DNA from: Paramacrobiotus metropolitanus
Lineage: Eukaryota; Tardigrada; Eutardigrada; Parachela; Macrobiotidae
Length of the DNA stretch: 64,000 nt
Assembly: GCF_019649055.1 (NCBI RefSeq)
Contig: NW_026570293.1
Span: forward strand, 248,001-312,000
Direction of reading: 5' to 3'
This document shows, piece by piece, positions 49,393 to 60,100 of the stretch (position 1 is the stretch's first letter; the number at the start of each line of letters is the position of its first letter). A model generated the notes under the pieces. It had not been told where the DNA came from. It saw nothing but the letters and a program-made list of their open reading frames with translations, and did no database searches. A program made the translations under genes and the position numbers.

Positions 49393-52300
49393 TTAATGAA
49401 TGGTTGTGCCTTCAATCAATCTTTTGACGAAATCTAACCGGTAAGTGTCGCTCACATTCATACTTCCTATGAGGCGTGATTCGATAGACAGATTCATCTC
49501 TGAGTTACTTCGCTGCTGATGTAAAAGATTTTTTTCATTATTATTGCTGTCCAGGTACCAGCGCAGTGCGAACAAGGTTAACTTTCGCAAGGCACGAAGT
49601 CGTACATGCGCCAACGGATTACCCAGGTTATCCGTAAAACGTGGGTCACTGGCTTGCCACTGTCTTAACAACTGTAAAAGTTCACAAGAAAGTTAGCTGC
49701 CCAAGAGCAGCAGTTTCGAAAGCCAGGCTTGTTACCTGTAACAGGATGTTCTGCGGTATAGAATGCTTGTCTAACCGGCTTTGTAACATTTGAAGAACTT
49801 CATTGCTCATCGGTTGGCAGTTATCTTCCAGTATCTTCCTTGCACTCTGCATTTGTTCGTCTTGATTTGTGGTGATAACGTGCTTGCCTAAGCGTCCGAT
49901 GGGTGAATTGTATGTTCGGCACAATGGATTAGGGTCAACCGTGGTATCCAAGTCCCGAAAATGAAACCTGTCGCAATAAGGTCCAGCAAAAGCTTCCCGG
50001 TTACATCTGCACGATTCGGCATCCACAAACATCAGCCCGTTGATGTAGACATTCTCCAGTATTAGTTCTTCACAAATATCTCTCCAATCCGATCGAAACT
50101 GCAGAGTCAAGGAACTGGACCACGACCAGACATCCGGTGCCCACACGTACCAATTACAAATAGCGACTGTCTGCAGTTTGATGTTTTTTGCTTTCAGCAA
50201 ACCAATAAGAATACCGATGGGATCGGAGGAGCAGGACCATTTGCAGCCATCTCCCGATAATATAATTTTTCTAGTAGACTCATTGATATTCTTATCGAAA
50301 GCGAAAGCTAGCGCATCGTTCCCATATGTCTGCAGATTGAATTCCATCCGTAAACACGTGGGAGCGGTGGTCAAAATAGCGTGCCAGGATTTACACACTT
50401 TACGGCAATTAAGTTGTTCCCGAAAGTCCAGAAAAGAAAATATGCGACGAAAGGCTTCCACGGGTATGCAAGTGTTGATGCAGGGTTGATAGTGGTGCAG
50501 GCTTCTCAGTGCTGTGGATTTGAGAGCCTAATAAAACAGTGTGTCAGGTCAACTGTGATAGAGCATACGTAATTATAGCCTGCGTGATCCTGGAAGTAAT
50601 TTTAATAGCATGTACGTTCAGCTGCATTCTGCAGTCAGATCATTTATATAAAAACGGATTGTGCAACCCGCAAACATGCTGCCGGTGCCAGCTAGCCGGT
50701 TAGGTTATAAAGTATAGCGTAGGAAAATATGTAGCACGGTAAATAAGAACCCAGAATGCTATTATACAGTAAACGCGGAAGTGCAGTGCCTGTTCTGGGA
50801 ACAGTTAATGATATGAGAGACAATGAGGATGTTTTTTTCTGCTTTTAGAGTGGCTGATCGGAAACTATTAGTGCCTGATGTTGTTTTCTGGGCATCTATG
50901 CGACTTTTTAAATTCACTCACTTGTATATGTTTTGAATGAAGAAAACACCAAATAAGTTCAGAAAAAAACTGTGCGGAAAATGCATATTAAGCAGTGTTA
51001 TGGTATTGACAAACACATTTGACAAAAATCCCTAAATTATCGTACACTTCATCTGCTCAAGACTGTTTTTCAGTAACCGCCTTGCGAAGGGTGGTAAGGT
51101 TGCTGGGATTATTTTTGGTTTTTTAGGTTTTTATGTTATCCTTATTTCCTATGTTTTCTTATGATAATCTTATTTTCTTATGTTTTCTTATGTTAGTCTT
51201 ATGTTATCTTATTGTAATGTTATTCTTATGTTTGTTATGTTATTCCTGTGTTTGCTTATGCTCTCGTGCGTTTTCTATGAGCGTTTCGCTGTATGTGTGC
51301 TTTTAACGCTGTCTATACAAGTCTGACTATCGCGACTTTTAGCTTTCTTGTTGATATTTTCAGAAGTTTTTTAATTTCCTCTCCTGTGGACAAACTTTTT
51401 TGGATTCGCGCATAAAAATTATGTATATAGAAAACGCGAAAAGCTACGTCAAAAGGTCGCGCCCACTATAATGGCACGTATATCATCTATGCTGTGAGAT
51501 TTGTTATACATATTAAACTCACTTACTTGAAAAAATAGTATACTGTGAAGTGTGAAGTGAGCGAAACTACTTCTGCTGTAGCCTCTTATATTGACCTTAC
51601 CAGGCAGGATTCTGAACGAAGGCGCTCTCCGCGTTCTTTTTTTCCAACTCTCATGCCAGTCGACAATTCGTTGAGTGTTGTCCGGTTAGCCATCATCCGT
51701 AATATCTCGATCTTCGAAAACAAATTAAAACGCCATCGATACAATATAGAGTGACAGAAGCCATACTAAAATTTGTACAAGTGCCGCACTGTTTAACACT
51801 ATTTATTTAAGTACACTGTACGTACCAGTCTCCACGAGCTTGGCCATCGTGGTTTACGGCTGGTGGTAATATAGATCAGCTTTCCTCTTTCAACCTTCAC
51901 GAGTATGGTATTAGTTAAGTGCCCATATTCCTGATTCCACCACTGAAAATCTTGTGGAGTGCGCGCCCTGGCAAGAATGGAAACTATCCAGTTTAAAGAC
52001 AAACTCTGCCGTTTGTAATACTTTCGCTCCAACGGTGGTCGTTCTCTTAAAGGCATGATGCAACTGTGTCCCACCACTTCCCTTATGATTTTCCCGTGGC
52101 GTTGCGTCTCGACAAAAGCGGATGTGTAAGACGAACCCGCGATCACTCTGGCCGGATACCAACGAAATGCTTCGCTCTCTGAGCCTCGCCATAAGATTTG
52201 TACAGTGTCCCCCGGGGCGAACAGATAGTGAGGGATCGTCCCAAAACATCGGTGAAAAGGAACTAGCTCAGCACGGTGGTCGGAATATTTAAAATCAACG

Positions 52301-52425
52301 ATAAAGCCTTCCGCGGGGTCCATATCCACTATTAGACCGTGACGGAAAGATCCGTCGACATCCTGCACGTCCACGGCGCCATAATACCACAGAGGGTGGA
52401 AGTGACGGGGGTCGCCTTCCGACAT
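49393..52425 (-). CDS. Third Tudor/F-box family gene (gene C)
   Basis: Minus-strand exons: about 52425-51810 (HPLWYYGAVDVQDVDG, YSDHRAELVPFHR; Tudor/chromo-like as in genes A and B), 50511-49736 (F-box PVEAFRRIFSFLDF then CRKVCKSWHAIL), and 49671-49393 (last exon, LRALRKLTLFALRWYL). The 64-bp intron 49735-49672 has clear GTAACA..TTACAG borders; the donor after exon 1 is uncertain (GTACGT or GTACAG near 51815). The start ATG at 52425 is preferred because sequence above it is a local duplication. Identity to genes A and B is low, so this is an old paralogue with rearranged introns. The middle region is unrecognised but includes a Cys cluster (CRCNREAFAGPYC). Confidence 0.65.
50766..50845 (+). 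repeat. Dispersed repeat, copy 2
   Basis: Matches 2806-2880: GGAAGTGCAGTG, CTGTTCTGGGAACA, GATATGAGAGAC and GAGGATGTTTTTTT in the same order. It lies in the intron or spacer of gene C on the opposite strand. Confidence 0.6.
51120..51260 (+). repeat. TTATG-rich simple sequence
   Basis: Irregular repeats of TTATGTT, TCTTATG and TTATTCTTATG. It appears to lie inside the first intron of gene C. Confidence 0.8.
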
Positions 52426-52540
52426 GTCTGTTATCGGCTGCCTCTTTACGACAAAGCCTTCCGCGGGGTCCATATCCAGTTACATTAAGTGTAGAGGGTC
52501 GCTTTCCAACATGTATTATCGGATGCTTCCTTACGATGTG
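52407..52540 (-). repeat. Diverged local duplication over the start of gene C
   Basis: 52407-52450 and 52498-52540 share GGTCGCxTTCCxACATGT, TTATCGG and CTTTACGA-like words. The 27-bp word containing CCTTCCGCGGGGTCCATATC occurs both at 52299-52326 (coding, DPAEGF) and 52451-52478. The duplicated piece creates an upstream in-frame ATG at 52473. Confidence 0.7.
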
Positions 52541-52832
52541 TTGGTTATAAACGCGAAACAAGCAGTACCAACTAAAAACTGTTCGGCCTAACTCTCGTTT
52601 TAGTCATCAAAATGTGGATGAAGCAAAATGTTTCTCACCGTATAATATTGAAAAAAAATGAATATAATATCTATAGTTTGCCAAAGACATCGCCAGCACA
52701 TTAAAATTTTAAACAACAGTGTTAGAGTATAATATCATCCAATGAGTCTGTCGGCGGGAGTGCTGCAACAACTTCCCCAACCATCCGTACTCACTTGCTT
52801 TCCTTATTGGGCCAGTTTGCCTGTCCCGCACA

Positions 52833-53153
52833 GTGCTTTCAGCTTTTCATCCTGGAGTAACCTCTGAGTCTGACTCCGTAGATTTATCGATTGCTTATGT
52901 CGTGAAGTTGTGCGGCACGGAGCGGTTTATCGTGCAATGGACCGCAGTAGTTGCAAATACGTATTACGAGCAATTTTCAAGTATGTGCAGTATTCGTCTG
53001 TCGTCTGTTACAATAACTTCCTCATATAACCACCACAAGCCGGTATTAGGCGGTGGGCCAGTGAACGTTACCAACTTCTCACAGTCAGGCGTAAGTCACG
53101 TGATTGTAATTAATATTATCACGATATCTGCATACTGGTTGGGCCCTCATTAA
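52833..53153 (+). CDS. Hypothetical ORF, 106 codons
   Basis: An ATG-started frame with a Ser/Val-rich, beta-prone composition (LSSVTITSSYNHHKPV) and no recognised motif or signal peptide. It may be an exon of a longer gene or chance. It is listed because nothing else occupies the stretch. Confidence 0.25.
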   Translation: MLSAFHPGVTSESDSVDLSIAYVVKLCGTERFIVQWTAVVANTYYEQFSSMCSIRLSSVTITSSYNHHKPVLGGGPVNVTNFSQSGVSHVIVINIITISAYWLGPH

Positions 53154-53901
53154 TTCTGGACTTCAAATTTAGTAGTGGCTTCTTGCTCCTGCAGCTTACT
53201 TCACTTGACTTTAGCTTTTGCTCACGCCAAAATCGATCAATAAATTTAGCACTTTTACTCACGTACGTAAACCATTGAAATCCGCATAGACATTTGCTTT
53301 ACCGCACATTATACGATTAACGTATGCGACCGTGACCTTTTTGTTACTCTAATTTACTGTCTGAACTTTTCATATACGGTAAGTTAGATATTTTGATGTC
53401 TGTTCTGAGTAACGGTGAGCTTATTCATTAAACTATCTGTGTGACTAGTTTTTCGCCTAGAACTCACTAAAGTCAAGTGGAACTGGATCGCTGCAGACAG
53501 CGTGCCGGCAAGTGCGTGTGTACTTGGTTCTGTGGTGGTTCTATAGGTTCAGAACCAGTGAACCACTAGTGTCCTAACTTGGACATTCTCTCCAAATCAA
53601 AGGCGATTTCGCCATCCTTGTTAAGCAAATCATAGGCCGTGAGGGGTGCTACGTAGTGCGCTGCTTTGTACAATACATATAGTTATAGGTGTCTATTAGG
53701 TACCAACAACTACGTAGCACCGCCGTCCGTACCAGCCATATATCGCAACGATGAGTCGTAATTGTCCACGAATTAATCACCAACAAGCGAAAAAAATCAT
53801 TAACACCCTTTACCTTACAATGGAAAGGCTAAATACAGTTCCGGTATAATATACTAGTGCCGGGAGCCGGGAGGTAAGGTGTACGAAGTGGTGCGCAACG
53901 G

Positions 53902-53984
53902 TTCTTCTTGAGCATATACATCAGCAAAGCTGTTCTGCTTTGCTGTCAGTTGCTGATGTACTCGTATAATATGCTCAAGAAGAA
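53902..53984. ncRNA. 83-nt imperfect hairpin, pre-miRNA-sized
   Basis: TTCTTCTTGAGCATAT (53902-53917) pairs fully with 53969-53984. Inside it, ACATCAGC pairs with GCTGATGT, and AGCAAAGC pairs with GCTTTGCT around loop TGTTCT. The arms hold small internal loops. Length and shape fit a microRNA precursor, but a short foldback repeat would look alike. Confidence 0.35.
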
Positions 53985-54013
53985 AGACGCAACGATAAGG
54001 CGCATGATCGCAT

Positions 54014-54410
54014 CTTAAAGGAGCTCAAAACCAACCAAAGTGACTCCCGCGCGCTGCCACTGCCGATAGTTCGCGGGATTTTCCAGCCATTTAATAGTCA
54101 ACGCCTCCTCTTGCGACGTCCACTTGCGGTATACCGCCGTTTCTGCGGCCGCTTGCTACTGCTATCTAGCAGCCCGGGGATTTTCGTTACAATATGCTGA
54201 GCGAAAAATTCTGCCCCTCCCCGCCCGACCAGGTACGCCGCGATAACCCGCGCCACCTCCCTTCTGGTCTGCAGTATGCCCGACACCGGATTATTCTTCC
54301 CGGCGCACTGCCACATCCTCAGGTTGCTCGGACTGTCTAGCATGTTTTTTTTGCAGCCGCTAGCCCTTCTCCGACCAAGTGCGCTGATTTGCGTTGGACT
54401 CTACGGGGAG
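54014..54410 (-). pseudogene. Broken copy of the Trp-rich Myb/SANT-like gene
   Basis: On the minus strand RTWSEKG is followed by a TAG and an A-run frameshift. Then SPSNLRMWQCAGK and VARVIAAYLVGRGG appear in one frame, and KWTSQEEALTIKWLENPANY then RQWQRAGV in another, ending at TAA 54014-54016. Repeats and spacing match 48824-49302. At least one stop and two frame changes make it a pseudogene. Confidence 0.6.
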
Positions 54411-54583
54411 TCCGTCCGGCAGAAGCGCTACCGGTGAATTTGTCGCATCGTCTTTCATCGACGGATCTGCGCATTCGGCCAGTCTGCTACTGATGCTGTT
54501 CGAACATCCGCTGTTACGGAGTCGTAGCCCACGCCGAATTTGTCCGCGACGCTCTAAACCAGGTTAACGGCGTTGCATTCAAA

Positions 54584-54613
54584 GCGAAACCGGCGAACAT
54601 TCGCCGGTTTCGC
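54584..54613. repeat. Perfect inverted repeat, 14-bp arms, 2-bp loop
   Basis: GCGAAACCGGCGAA, then CA, then its exact complement, in intergenic DNA. Confidence 0.9.
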
Positions 54614-54797
54614 GTTCGTCGGCATTCGTTGTCGATGTTTAAACTTTTAGCTTTAGTCACGCTTTGGCTTTTTCGTTTCCGCTTTTGGTATGCAATCTGA
54701 CAAATTTTCAACGGGCATTATCGCCAGGAATATCAAAAGAAAACTTTGACCTGTCACTTATCTAGTGGCTGTTTGTCCAGTGCGTATTGCAGTCAAA

Positions 54798-54857
54798 GAT
54801 CGGTTACTGAGGAAACCGAAGTACACATGTGTACTTCGGTTTCCTCAGTAACCGATC
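54798..54857. repeat. Perfect 60-bp palindrome without loop
   Basis: It starts GATCGGTTACTGAGG at 54798, centres on CACATGTG at 54827/54828 and returns exactly. Such a perfect dyad is rare by chance and is often unstable in cloning. Confidence 0.92.
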
Positions 54858-55173
54858 ATTTTCACAATAAATTTTGATCAACCGGTCGCCGACTGGGCGC
54901 ATGATCTGTTACATGACGAACTGCTGAACACTTAGCGCTATAATATGGTGTTCGGGGGGTCAAAATGATAATGAAAATTATTGGCTATTGAGAAAAATGG
55001 TAGAAGCTGGCGTCGAATATTAAACTTCGAGATGAGCATATATATACCATTGCACAGCCGAGCTTTGTCAAATCATATTACTGTTCATTCACCATATTAC
55101 GGTTTCTTTATGTCTTTACTCGTATGGAATTAAAATATGACAATAATTAAGAATTTTGGAAACACTTTTTAAA

Positions 55174-55600
55174 ATGAACACCATTGCTATTGCAACCGCC
55201 ATACTTCTGATGGCAGGAATGAGTTCCAGTGCTTTTACTGCTTATTCCCAAACCAGTAAGTCGCCGTTTATACAGATATTCGATAACTCTTGTCCATAAT
55301 TTTTCACAAGAAAATAAGTGCATGGTTAATTTCTCTGCAGTTGATCTGCAATCCCAATGCGGAGAAACCATCACCGTCCCCTGCCCATCGAACTTTACAG
55401 GTTACGCGGGGATCCTGCGCTGGTCGCCTCCACCGACATTTAACTGCTTGGTGAACTTTACACTGGACAGCAACTGTGGTTTTCCCTCTGATCAATACGC
55501 TATTTATTTCAATATCCGGTATGCACACTATTTACGCATTGTGTGTTGTTTAACAACGCTATGTTGCCTGACACTCGAAGAATGTTTTTGCACTAAATAA
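55174..55600 (+). CDS. Secreted Cys-rich, CUB-like protein, partial
   Basis: Exon 1 (55174-55255) encodes a signal peptide (NTIAIATAILLMAGMSSS). An 85-bp intron (GTAAGT..CTGCAG, 55256-55340) leads to exon 2 with SQCGETITVPCPSNFTGY, LRWSPPP, CLVNFTLDSNCGF. Cys spacing and the aromatic/Asn pattern recall CUB domains. Exon 2 either ends at a GTATGC donor (55519) or reads on to TAA at 55600, which adds a Cys-rich tail. A TATA-like ATATATATA is at 55038-55046. If the donor is used, later exons are missing or lie beyond the retrotransposon that begins nearby. Confidence 0.55.
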
Positions 55601-56314
55601 GCTTTCCGGCCCTCGTGTTTTTAAAAATTTGAAATGTATTTCGTAAATTTTGAAAATATAATTTGCGCGCACAAGCGAGTTTTACGCCAGTACAAACACA
55701 TCTTTTGGCCATACGATGTCTTAAAACAATGGAACAAGTTGACTTGTGGGAATAGGACCACACGCCGGAGTACGTACGGATGCTGACTGTCCGCCTTCCA
55801 CCTGCAACACAAACGGATAATCTAGTCAATCTCTTCTGTGATTTGCTGTTCTCTTTTACTAGCGATGTATATGATGTCATAACGCGAAGTCTATATAAGT
55901 TCGTGTGATGCCTAATATCGGAATCAGTAGTCTGAGATTCACTTCTGAGACTGCTTCCTAATGACAATTTCCTAGCGTTGTGAACTGTGGTGTGAATTGG
56001 ATAAAGAGACAGCAATACTTGTTCCTTCTGATGTACATGATCGTTCCCGGATTATTGCATAGAATACAGGTTTGCTCGTGACACAATCGTCCTAGCTCTT
56101 GCCAATCCTCGCAGGACTCGCGACCGGAAGTTGTGATTAGCTCGTTCCTGAGGGATTCCTGAATTCTTGTGTTCCTGGATCGTTCGTCATTTCTCTACCA
56201 TAGTTCTTCTGTTACAGTTTGAGAGTACGAGTGCCTAACGACTGACATTTACAGGCGTGGAAGAGTAAAGATAGTTCATGGAGCCTTAATCGGCGTGAAC
56301 GCTTATACACGACA
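55601..56314 (+). repeat. 5' LTR of a second retrotransposon (left border not determined)
   Basis: The right border is set by ACACGACA followed at once by a primer site at 56315. TATATAAG at 55892-55899 followed by TCGTGTGATG is a plausible LTR promoter. The left border needs the 3' LTR, which lies outside the window; 55601 is only an outer limit. Confidence 0.6.
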
Positions 56315-56327
56315 TGGCGCCCACCGG
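56315..56327 (+). other. Primer-binding site, tRNA-Lys type
   Basis: TGGCGCCCACCGG starts directly after the LTR. TGGCGCCCA is the beginning of the site used with tRNA-Lys in many gypsy elements and lentiviruses. Confidence 0.8.
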
Positions 56328-57108
56328 TGTCTTTTAATTTTCCCGATGTAACAGAAAATTATTGGTGGAAAGTCTGACGGTAATTTATTCGTAAAAGTGG
56401 TCCGTTTTGAAAGGCGTCGAACCGCAAAGGTACGCCGAAGGAGGTCAGCGTTCCAGATCTGGCCTAGTTAATTTATTTCTGGCGAGCTTCCTCGCAATTG
56501 TGAGCTTCCTCACTGGTGAGCTTCCTCGCCAATTAAATTAATAATTAATTTAAATTGGACCGTAGGGATTAAACAGTCGAAACCTTAAAGGTCGGCTGTG
56601 TTAAGTAAACCAGTACTGTGTGGGTAACTTCCGGGTTGTCTGCGCAAAGCAGTAACCGCGGTAAATAAAGCGTAATCAGCAGTGTCAGTGCGACTGGCCT
56701 GCAGATAAATCAGATAGGGGGCACCGAGCCATTGTCAGTGGCTAGGTGAGATAACGATCTCCAGCAGCTAGATAAAGGCAAGCCGCAAGCGGTAGCCAGA
56801 ATCAGCAGCTAGAGAGAGTTGACCGTGAAAAAAGGTAAACACCGGCAAACGGTGATTGACCTGTGAGTTTAAAATTACAGCAGCACGCAAAGTGCAGCAG
56901 TGTAATTTTAGGAATCATTTGCAGTCGAAAACCGCAAAGGTCGGCTGTTATTGAATTATCACGGAACAATTCAAACCTCAAAGGAGGATTGGGAAGTTAT
57001 TGTTATTGCACGACAGCAATAACGGTATTTGTAGGAAACAGTAGCACAATCGCTGCTGTACGTATTATTTTAAATAGCCGCAAAGGTTATTTAAAATAAA
57101 AAGCTGAA
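56328..57108 (+). other. Untranslated leader of the second retrotransposon with GCAAA-loop hairpins
   Basis: The 781-bp leader repeats ACC-GCAAA-GGT and relatives: about 56428, 56580 (loop TTAAA), 56842 (stem CACCG/CGGTG), 56927, 56974 (loop TCAAA) and 57078. It also has short CTGxTGAGCTTCCTCxC repeats at 56486-56540. No AUG-started long frame precedes 57109 apart from a 78-codon frame at 56863. Confidence 0.65.
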
Positions 57109-60100
57109 ATGTCGGGTGGGTCGATTCCTAAAAATCGCCCTCCACCGCGTAAAATTCCTGATAACAAGGTAATCATCGGAGCGTATGATGGGTCGAGAGC
57201 TCAGACAAGGTTTAAATTTAATGCAAAAGAAATCCCGTTGAATTTGATGTACGTGGCTCTGAACGTGGAACCACCAGAAGCACAAGATGCATTCTGTGGG
57301 AAAGCATGGATTGAATATCAGGAAATCAGACGGTACTTAAATTCCAAAACGAGATTACCGGCGCATTTTAAACCCTGGATTGAGTACGAAGGGTGTATCC
57401 CTGAAGCTTACCTGGACATCACTGATGAGCAGTTTAAAACGGCCTTGCAGGATGCAATCAGGTGGCTGCCAGAATACACGGAAGATTTGAATAGACGAAG
57501 AGAGGCGGCTCAAGCTGCACTCACAGCGTCAAAAACAACACGAAAAACTCCCAAAAAACAGGCAGCGAATGAGCGCGTCACGCGAGGTGCCAAGGAGAAG
57601 AATCCAGCCCAGGCGTCTGGCGCGATATTGGATGAACCCATATCGGAAGCTCCAAGCGTGGCCGAGAGCCAGACAGAACCCCAGTCGTCCCAGTCAGACA
57701 ATAACTTGATAGCATTGTCGGCTGCGGATAAAGCAGATATTTCCGAGGGATCTGAAACAAGAGCAAACAAAAGTATTCGTGGTGGAACGATGACATTCCA
57801 CCCGGCACAATTGAAATTGCATAGCTTTGTGTCCGAAAAAGATTTCGAACAACCAGATGAGGATTTCCTTACTCAAGCTAGGGAAGTCGATGAGCAGTTA
57901 GCCGCGGCAGAAACCGATCAAGACGTTGGCTTGATAGTTCGGCAAACTATGCCCGTTTTGATTCAAAGTCTCCGTACTCTCATCGCATCTACAAAAACAA
58001 AAGTAGATGAAATGGGTAATACAATGTCCTTGGATGCCCGCGTAGATGAGGAACGAAGTGAAAAATTAAAGTTCCAAAATGATTACAACGAAATGCGTAT
58101 TAAATTCGAAAATGAACAAACAGAAAATGACAGATTGGCCAACGAGATACGCGTTGCGAATACTAATCTGCACGATTTAAGACAAACTAACAGAAATGCG
58201 GAGGTAGCATATAACGCAATGAAAGACGAGCGTGATACCTTAAAAGATACGAATCGAGGTCTGGAAAAACAGTTGGAAAATGCTCAGAGAGATCTTTCAA
58301 GCGCAAAAGCCACGATTGATGGTCTCAGTGCTCAGCAACCACCGGATACGGCTAAGCAGATTATCGACTTAGACCAAAAACTAACGAAGGCTTGTAGGGA
58401 TTTAAACGCCGAAAGAGATGCGCACAAATTAACTAATAAAAATTTAACGGACGCGCAAAACCAGGTCACGAAACTCACCAAGGATTTGGAAGATGAGAAG
58501 AAGCGGGCAAAAGATAGCGAGGAATCTCTTCAACGGGAACTCACTCAGGCGAAAATCCAGCTGAATAAATTGTCCACGGTCGGTTCCGTGCACGTATCTA
58601 AAGAAAGAGATGAAGCAAGCCAAAAAGAAATTGAACGATTGCAGGGATTAGTGGACACAGAGAGAGAAAGTCTGCAGAAAGCTCAGGCTTATGCTTTTGA
58701 AAAATTTGAAAACTGTACTCGCCTCTATGAAGAAAATAAACAACTTCGTGATGAATGGCATCAGAAACATGACCTGATGGTGAAAATGGCGGAAGACCTA
58801 CAATCTCTGCATAATCAAGTTCGCCAGTATAAAAATAAAAATGTCACTGTCGTTGGCGGGGAACAGCGTTTTGAACCTCCAGTACCTGTAGCCTCAGGAG
58901 ATGTGGCACATCCCACCCCGCTTCAGTCTTTTGATCATCAGAATTTCCCTGTCTTAAATGAGCAATTGTTAGCGGAGGAAAGTAACCCGGCAAGTATCTT
59001 ACGGAAGTCCAGGCCAGAAACACGGGTCGGATTTTTGGATACGCATTCTATGCCGCGCTCGTCTTCGGACAGCCAAATTCCAAGGGAATCAGCATCCAAT
59101 AAGCAAATGAAAAACAGGTCAAATGATCTGCGGCAGGACATATTTAAAAAGGCCCCTGAAGGTGCCAGTCGTCAGACGCATAGAACCGAAAATAGAGATA
59201 GCTCAGATACAGAAAATGAATTTGGGGATGACGTACTGTTGGATGATGAACACCGTCGTCCCAGCAGCACAACCAGTAACGAGTCTGCTTTCAGAAATCC
59301 TCAGCTGGAGGAATGGCTAATTAAACAAACACAGATATCGGATAGAACTGCCCTCACCCAAGAGAGTGTGGTGGAATTGATTGCGAAGCTCGCGGAAAAA
59401 GACGGTGATAAGATGGTGGGAGGCATGAAGTTACTTCCCTTTGATGACGCTCATCCGGAAAAAATCCAGAGATGGCTCATGAATGTTGAACAATGCAGAG
59501 CTACGAATAACTGGAACGATGAAACAACATGTCGCAGAGTAATTGGCGCATTCACCGGACCATCCTTTCAGTGGTTCGAAAAATTCTGGAAAGACAACAA
59601 AGGAAAATCCTGGGTGGATATCTTCAAGCCAGCTATTGTTGAGCATTTTAACGGCTCGTTATCTAAAGCCGACATTTGCCGGAAAATGAATAACCGTAAA
59701 TTGGAATATTATGAACCAGTTCGCGCTTACCTGGATAGCTTCCTCCCATGGTTCGAAGAATTAAAAGTATCCGATGAGGAGCAGGTTGAAGCACTCTTGG
59801 AGGGCGTACAGGAACACCGACCGGCGTGGTTCCGAGAAATATATAATGCAGCGCCTAAAAATTATTCAGAATTTGAAAAGAAGCTGCAAGAGTGCGAAAG
59901 ACTATGGAAACGTATGAACAAAGATAAGAAAGTAACTGAATCACAGAAAAGTGCTCCTTCAGAACCGAGAAGCGCTGGCAATAATAATAACTCGAACTAC
60001 GAAAATCGAGGCGGCCGCGGTGGCTCGTCTCAAAAGGGAAATTATTATTCGAACCGGGGAGGCAGAGGAAATTACGGGAACAATCGTGGTGGATATTCCC

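Noticed and set aside
55601-56314. Exact left border of the second element's LTR
   Set aside because: Several TGT starts are possible and the partner LTR is outside the window, so no border was chosen.
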